Of a stretch of DNA of 64,000 nt, positions 59,708 to 64,000 are shown piece by piece; position 1 is the first letter of the stretch; every line of letters starts with the position of its first letter. The position numbers and the translations under genes were made by a program. The DNA lies in assembly GCF_022496765.1 (NCBI RefSeq), contig NZ_VANV01000028.1, positions 1 to 64,000 on the forward strand. The letters are read 5' to 3'. Below the pieces are notes generated by a model, which saw nothing but the letters and a program-made list of their open reading frames with translations, did not search any database and was not told where the DNA came from. This DNA is from Acidaminobacter sp. JC074 (lineage in GTDB: Bacteria; Bacillota; Clostridia; Peptostreptococcales; Acidaminobacteraceae).

Positions 59708-60664
59708 GTGAAAATTGGAAATTTAAATATTGAAGGTCAAGTAGCATTAGGCCCTATGGCGGGTGTTACGGATAGAGCCTTCAGAGAAATCTGCAAGTCT
59801 TTTGGCTGCGGTTTGATGTTTACTGAAATGGTAAGTGCAAAAGCTTATTACTATCAAGATAAGAAAACTGAAGCCATTATGGAGATTTCAGAATCGGAAA
59901 GACCTGTAGGTCTTCAGATATTTGGTCATGAACCAGAAATTATGGCAGACATGGTTTCTAAACTTCATGATTACAACCATGATATATTAGACATCAATAT
60001 GGGCTGTCCTGCACCTAAAATTGTTAAAAACGGCGATGGTTCAGCCTTGATGAAGGATTTAAAACTTATTGAAAAGATTGTTACGGCTGTTGTGAAAGCA
60101 TCCAATAAACCTGTTTCTGTTAAGATCAGAAAAGGTTATGAAGAAGTGAATGCTGTAGAGGTAGCCAAAGTCATAGAAGCTTGTGGTGCAGATTTATTAT
60201 CGATTCATGGACGTACAAGAGACCAGTTTTATGCTGGTAAGGCAGATTGGGATATCATAAGAGACGTTAAGAAAGCCATCAAGATTCCTGTGTTTGGCAA
60301 TGGCGATATTTTTTCAGTAGAAGATGCTATTAGAATGAAGGATCATACAGATGTAGATGGCTTGATGGTTGCAAGAGGTGTTCAAGGCAATCCTTGGTTG
60401 ATCAAAGAGATCAACACTTACTTCAAGACGGGTGAAAAAATTGCACCGCCTGATCCTAGAGAAAAGGTTGAGGTTGCACTAAAGCAGCTAGAACTGATGA
60501 TCAAGTACAAGGGTGAGCACCGTGGTATTATGGAAATGAGAAAACACGCGGCTTGGTACCTAAAAGGTATCCGTGGTTCTTCAAAGGTCAAAGACCAGTT
60601 GAATAGAGTAAACAACAAGGAAGCCATCGAATCTTTATTAAATGATTTTGTTGCTACATTGTAG
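59708..60664 (+). CDS. dusB: tRNA-dihydrouridine synthase
   Basis: This flavoenzyme reduces specific uridines in tRNA to dihydrouridine. The 318-residue TIM-barrel protein has ALGPMAGVTDRAFREICKSF, GLQIFGHEPEIMADM, DINMGCPAPKIVKNGDGSAL with the catalytic cysteine, IHGRTRDQFYAGKADW and VDGLMVARGVQGNPWLI. The start is GTG 59708 after AGAGGTTA. It overlaps nothing but sits 1 bp after coaX. Confidence 0.95.
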   Translation: MKIGNLNIEGQVALGPMAGVTDRAFREICKSFGCGLMFTEMVSAKAYYYQDKKTEAIMEISESERPVGLQIFGHEPEIMADMVSKLHDYNHDILDINMGCPAPKIVKNGDGSALMKDLKLIEKIVTAVVKASNKPVSVKIRKGYEEVNAVEVAKVIEACGADLLSIHGRTRDQFYAGKADWDIIRDVKKAIKIPVFGNGDIFSVEDAIRMKDHTDVDGLMVARGVQGNPWLIKEINTYFKTGEKIAPPDPREKVEVALKQLELMIKYKGEHRGIMEMRKHAAWYLKGIRGSSKVKDQLNRVNNKEAIESLLNDFVATL

Positions 60665-60706
60665 ACGAAGCACTGTTTAACGGTGCTTTAAATATTGGAG
60701 GATAAA

Positions 60707-61348
60707 ATGAAGTGTAAAATCTGTAAGGGTGATACCTACATCCTATTTGATGAGCAGTTTAAAATGGATTACCATAGATGTAAAGCATGTGGCTTTATAT
60801 ATGCGGATCCTAAACACCATGCGACCTTAGAAGATGAGAAAGAAGAGTACAATCGACACAATAATTCTATTGAGGATGAAGGTTATGTCAATATGTTTAA
60901 GCGCTTTATGACAGCTTTTGAGCCTTTTGTATCTGGAAAAGTACTCTTAGAGTACGGTTCAGGTCCTGAGCCTGTATTTTCGGAAGTTCTTAGAAGACAA
61001 GGTTATGAGGTGACTTCTTATGATCCTTTCTATTTGCCGGATGAGGCTTATTTAAATAAGAAGTATGACATCATTACTTCTACAGAAGTGTTTGAGCATT
61101 TTTCTGAGCCTTACAAGGAGTTTGAAAAATTAGATGGCTTACTTAAGGAAGAGGGGATTATGGCTATTATGACCCAATTTCCTAAGGATGATGATCATTT
61201 TAAGAAATGGTGGTACAGAAGAGACATTACCCATATATCATTTTTTACGGTAGAGAGCTTTAAATCACTTGCAAAAGACTTTCACTATGAACTTATGTAT
61301 CACAATGAAAAAGATTATATGATTTTAAAGAAGAGTAAAAAGCACTGA
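60707..61348 (+). CDS. class I SAM-dependent methyltransferase with N-terminal zinc ribbon
   Basis: The 213-residue protein starts with a four-cysteine zinc ribbon (MKCKICKG and HRCKACGFIYADP) and continues with a methyltransferase-like fold: LEYGSGPEPVFSEVLRRQGY as the SAM site, ITSTEVFEHFSEPYKEFEKL and MAIMTQFPKDDDHFKKWWYR. ATG 60707 follows TTGGAGGATAAA; an in-frame TTG at 60695 coincides with the ribosome site. The substrate is unknown. A small hairpin (60668-60688) separates it from dusB. Confidence 0.8.
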   Translation: MKCKICKGDTYILFDEQFKMDYHRCKACGFIYADPKHHATLEDEKEEYNRHNNSIEDEGYVNMFKRFMTAFEPFVSGKVLLEYGSGPEPVFSEVLRRQGYEVTSYDPFYLPDEAYLNKKYDIITSTEVFEHFSEPYKEFEKLDGLLKEEGIMAIMTQFPKDDDHFKKWWYRRDITHISFFTVESFKSLAKDFHYELMYHNEKDYMILKKSKKH

Positions 61349-61365
61349 CAAATGTCAGTGCTTTT
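61338..61365 (+). terminator. terminator after the methyltransferase gene
   Basis: AAAAGCACTGACA (61338-61350) pairs perfectly with TGTCAGTGCTTTT (61353-61365). The stop codon of the gene is in the stem. The A and T ends make it potentially bidirectional. Confidence 0.8.
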
Positions 61366-61596
61366 GAAGTGTTGTGAAAAATTCATAGAATTTCTCTTTG
61401 GGTTATTTGGGATTGCGTCGAATATATTCGAACACACTAATCATAGCATTATTTTTTCTGAAAACATATTAACCAAATCTTAACTTTTACATTTATGTAA
61501 TAAAGAATGTATCGGATATAAAAAAAGTTTAAAATATGTTCAGAATTTTCAGAAAATACAAATGATATAATTTATTTAACAAGCTAGGGGGTCGAA

Positions 61597-63378
61597 ATGA
61601 AGAAGATTATGATCGTGTTGTTAATGTTGTGTTTGGTGTCTTGTCAAAATCAAGCACCAGTCAGTGTAGAGGATAGTAATGCGCTTGGTGCTGAAACAGA
61701 AGCTGTAGAAAGTTTTGAAATCAGCTTTACAAGTGAAACGTTAGACGAGTTTTACGATGAGCTATTTATTGAAATTCTAAAGAGAGATCCTCAGTATATT
61801 GATCATTTGGGAAACTTGTCTGCATATGGTGTAGGATATCAGAAGGATAAATTAACACCTGCTGATGAAAGTTATTATATTGAGATGACTCAGTTTTATG
61901 AAGCTGCCTTGGAAAAACTGGAGACTTTTGAAACAGATGATCTGAATTATAAGAATGTAAAATGGCAATTAGAGATTGAACTGGGAGACTTGGTATATAG
62001 GCAGCAAGAGTTCTTTTTATCTTTTATAATAGGAGAACATAGGTGGTTGCATACACTTTTGTTGGAAACTCATATTATAGAAAACCAGAAGGATGCTGAG
62101 GACTGGATAAAAAGAGTTGAGATGTCTGAAGAGGTTATTGGTGATTGGATAAAGAGATATAATAAGGCAACTGAAGCTGGTTATTTGATGGATCCTTATG
62201 CCATCGATACAAGTGTTGGTCAAATCAATGCCTACACCAAAAAGATTACTTTTCTTGATATTTATCAAAGATTTGAAAAGGATGTAAAAAGCTTAAGCTT
62301 AGATGCTTCTGTTGAAGAAAAGCTTATAGAAGAAGCCAAAGATAAATTAGAGAATCATTTTGTACCAGCAATGAAGGATTTAAAAAGTGCACTGTATGAT
62401 TCCAAAGATTTATCTAAAGAATCTAATGGTGTTTGGGCTTTACCAGATGGCAAGGCCTACTATGAGTTTGCACTTAAAAAACATACAACCACAAGTATGA
62501 GCCCAGAAGAAATACATCAGCTTGGTCTTAGTGAAGTTGAGAGAATTCAAAATGAAATGATGCTTGCTTTTAAGGAAATTGGCTATGAAGGTTCTCTTGG
62601 TGAAAATATAGATCAATTGAATCGAACTTCCAAAGGTTATTCAGGACAAGATGCCATGGACGAGTATGTTAGAGTTGCTGGGCTCATGGAAGAAAAACTC
62701 TTGAACTACTTTTATGAAGACGATTTGCCTGCTTCAAGTCCAATTATAAAGACGTCACCTGGCGGTAACTTCTATATATCACCTTCTATAGATGGAAAAA
62801 GATCCGGCGTGTATTATTTAGATTTAGGTGGTGTGCATTCTGAGTATGCCATCAATACTTTGGCCTTTCATGAAACAGTACCTGGTCACCATCTAGAAAG
62901 AGAACATGAGCTAATGCTGGCACATATTCCTATGATAAGAAAGATTGCATCAAATACAGCTTATATAGAAGGGTGGGCACTCTATGCGGAAATGCTTGCA
63001 GATGAGCAGGGCTTTAATCCGACGCCTGAGCACAAAATTGGCTATTTGAAGTCTGAGCTTCATCGTGCAGCAAGGCTTGTGGTCGATACAGGTATACATG
63101 ATAAGCAGTGGACTAGAGAACAGGCTATTGATTATCTTGTTGCAGAAGGATTGTTACATCCAGGTTATGCCAGAGCTGAAGTTACAAGATACACCACTTG
63201 GCCAGGCCAGGCTTGTTCATACAAAATTGGACAGTTAAAAATAAAAGAACTCCGTGATTATGTAGAAGAAAAGATGGGAAGTGCCTATGATATTAAGGAG
63301 TTTCACCATTTGATATTAGGTAATGGATCTATGCCTTTAGATTTATTAGAAGAACATATCAGAAGATCTTTACAATAG
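61597..63378 (+). CDS. DUF885-type zinc metallopeptidase lipoprotein
   Basis: The 593-residue protein has a lipoprotein signal with lipobox LVSC (Cys16) and is anchored outside the membrane. The M2/M32-like alpha-helical DUF885 fold carries the zinc motif HETVPGHHLE near residue 428, with a downstream glutamate in NTAYIEGWALYAEMLADE. FYISPSIDGKRSGVYYLDL is another family block. These proteins are presumed peptidases; no substrate is known. It stands alone, with the terminator at 63402. GGGGGTCGAA precedes the ATG. Confidence 0.85.
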   Translation: MKKIMIVLLMLCLVSCQNQAPVSVEDSNALGAETEAVESFEISFTSETLDEFYDELFIEILKRDPQYIDHLGNLSAYGVGYQKDKLTPADESYYIEMTQFYEAALEKLETFETDDLNYKNVKWQLEIELGDLVYRQQEFFLSFIIGEHRWLHTLLLETHIIENQKDAEDWIKRVEMSEEVIGDWIKRYNKATEAGYLMDPYAIDTSVGQINAYTKKITFLDIYQRFEKDVKSLSLDASVEEKLIEEAKDKLENHFVPAMKDLKSALYDSKDLSKESNGVWALPDGKAYYEFALKKHTTTSMSPEEIHQLGLSEVERIQNEMMLAFKEIGYEGSLGENIDQLNRTSKGYSGQDAMDEYVRVAGLMEEKLLNYFYEDDLPASSPIIKTSPGGNFYISPSIDGKRSGVYYLDLGGVHSEYAINTLAFHETVPGHHLEREHELMLAHIPMIRKIASNTAYIEGWALYAEMLADEQGFNPTPEHKIGYLKSELHRAARLVVDTGIHDKQWTREQAIDYLVAEGLLHPGYARAEVTRYTTWPGQACSYKIGQLKIKELRDYVEEKMGSAYDIKEFHHLILGNGSMPLDLLEEHIRRSLQ

Positions 63379-63401
63379 ATATATTTTAGAAAAGACTGAA
63401 T

Positions 63402-63425
63402 AAGAGTGCCTAAGCGCTCTTTTTT
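63402..63425 (+). terminator. terminator after the DUF885 gene
   Basis: AAGAGTGC (63402-63409) pairs with GCGCTCTT (63414-63421) with one G-U pair, followed by T. It insulates the rRNA promoters that follow. Confidence 0.8.
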
Positions 63426-63572
63426 AGTTGAATGCCTAGGCGGAAGTGAGATTTTCATGTTTCCTTTAAAAGAAGACGGGTAATAATGAAAAGCAGTAAG
63501 TTATAACTTGGGACAGAACAAGCTGTCCTATTATTTGATCTAATAAAAATTTTTCGACTATTTAAAAGTATG

Positions 63573-63601
63573 TTGACACATGTGTTATATGATGTTACTA
63601 T
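63573..63601 (+). promoter_or_regulatory. rRNA promoter P1
   Basis: TTGACA (63573-63578) and TACTAT (63596-63601) are 17 bp apart. A hairpin CTGTTTC/GAGACAG at 63609-63626 lies at the start of its transcript. Confidence 0.85.
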
Positions 63602-63683
63602 TAGGAAGCTGTTTCGCTTGAGACAGTAAAAAATATTAATTTATGGGTAAAAAAATACTTATTGAAATTAATTAGAAAAGTTG

Positions 63684-63712
63684 TTGACATTTGGCTTTGA
63701 ACTTGATATTAT
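63684..63712 (+). promoter_or_regulatory. rRNA promoter P2
   Basis: TTGACA (63684-63689) and TATTAT (63707-63712) are 17 bp apart. A hairpin CTGTT/AACAG at 63720-63733 follows the start site. Confidence 0.88.
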
Positions 63713-63779
63713 ATAAAAGCTGTTACGAAACAGAGTAAAACACTTAGAAAAATAAAAAAACATTTTTTAAAGAAAGTGC

Positions 63780-63808
63780 TTGACTTTGAAAGTTAACAGT
63801 AGTATAAT
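63780..63808 (+). promoter_or_regulatory. rRNA promoter P3
   Basis: TTGACT (63780-63785) and TATAAT (63803-63808) are 17 bp apart. A hairpin GTCGT/ACGAC at 63816-63829 follows. Confidence 0.88.
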
Positions 63809-63832
63809 TTAAAAAGTCGTCAGAACGACGTA

Positions 63833-63850
63833 GAACATTGAAAACTGAAC
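63833..63850 (+). promoter_or_regulatory. boxA-like antitermination element
   Basis: The sequence GAACATTGAAAACTGAAC is the form of the conserved rRNA leader element in Firmicutes that binds Nus factors so that polymerase resists termination. Its place after the last promoter and before 16S fits. Confidence 0.65.
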
Positions 63851-63874
63851 AGTATGAGCAAAAATACAAGCATA

Positions 63875-63977
63875 CCATTTCGAAAGAAATGGCCCAAAAA
63901 TTCCGTTTGATTTCGAAAGAAATTAAGCAACTTCAGGAATGAAGTAAAAGATTCAACCAGTTGATAACGAGAGTTAT
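63875..63977 (+). promoter_or_regulatory. rRNA leader with four tetraloop hairpins
   Basis: Four hairpins follow in series: 63875-63892 (CCATTTC, loop GAAA), 63907-63926 (TTGATTTC, loop GAAA), 63930-63945 (ACTTCA, loop GGAA) and 63964-63977 (ATAAC, loop GAGA). All loops are of the GNRA type. They form the leader just before the 16S gene and probably help processing or folding. Confidence 0.6.
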
Positions 63978-63987
63978 TATCTTAAAT

Positions 63988-64000
63988 TTTATTTAAGAGT
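63988..64000 (+). rRNA. rrs: 16S ribosomal RNA, first bases only
   Basis: The window ends in ATTTAAGAGT, which matches the start of 16S rRNA just ahead of its conserved TTTGATC block. The preceding promoters, boxA-like element and hairpins support an rRNA operon. The exact mature 5' end is uncertain by a few bases, and the gene continues beyond the window. Confidence 0.75.

Noticed and set aside
1..64000. CRISPR array or prophage
   Set aside because: No regularly spaced direct repeats and no phage structural, integrase or lysis genes were seen anywhere in the window.

Overview
The window comes from a low-GC, anaerobic Gram-positive bacterium of the class Clostridia. The evidence is AT-rich codon use, strong AGGAGG ribosome sites, sigma-A type promoters with 17-bp spacers, and a pth-mfd-spoVB-mazG-hup-rqcP-divIC-ppx-tilS-ftsH-birA-coaX-dusB-rrn gene order that parallels the Bacillus/Clostridium origin-proximal region. 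The full set of citrate lyase, methylmalonyl-CoA and sodium-pump decarboxylase genes points to a citrate- and amino-acid-fermenting, propionate-forming organism. An Acidaminobacter/Fusibacter-like affiliation is possible but is only a guess.

Layout. 1-1540: an accessory left edge with a possible IS200/IS605-type right-end remnant, a gene lacking its 5' part, and a leftward hicA-hicB-xre toxin/antitoxin group behind one promoter. 1646-9951: housekeeping genes pth, mfd, a PrsA-like foldase lipoprotein, a SpoVB/MurJ-type flippase and YabN/MazG. 10169-21377: a citrate island with citG-C-D-E-F-X, a tripartite tricarboxylate transporter (tctC-B-A) and a two-component system. 21512-25198: a diguanylate cyclase, HU, RqcP, DivIC and Ppx/GppA. 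25315-25728: two identical tRNA-Leu(UAA) genes. 25939-33035: tldD-tldE, a divergent AraC regulator and GH36 alpha-galactosidase, and tilS. 33109-38170: two tandem exported paralogues and a MutS2-type gene behind an elaborate leader. 38194-40926: a leftward membrane-protein operon with its own small HTH regulator. 41382-48698: ftsH, a membrane protein, class I fumarase, malic enzyme, an AspT-type transporter and a DUF3870 protein. 48822-57843: CoA transferase, methylmalonyl-CoA mutase, MeaB, epimerase and the four-subunit Na+-pumping decarboxylase. 57940-61348: birA, coaX, dusB and a methyltransferase. 61597-63378: a DUF885 lipoprotein. 63573-64000: three tandem promoters and the leader of an rRNA operon whose 16S gene starts at the right edge.

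How the genes fit together. Citrate would be imported by TctABC and cleaved by citrate lyase to acetate and oxaloacetate. Fumarase and malic enzyme link malate, fumarate and pyruvate. The CoA transferase, mutase, epimerase and Na+-pumping decarboxylase convert succinate to propionate and conserve energy, and BirA next door can biotinylate the MmdC carrier. Spore genes found at the matching place in Bacillus (spoVT, yabP, yabQ, spoIIE) are missing, which suggests a non-sporulating lineage.

The most interesting signals are in leaders. pth (1681-1763) and the mutS2-type gene (35864-36250) each follow a short open reading frame overlapping a hairpin or terminator. Their products, together with RqcP, belong to families linked to release or rescue of stalled ribosomes, so translation-sensing attenuation is a testable hypothesis. 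Other structured leaders precede the AspT-type transporter, the CoA transferase and the rRNA operon.
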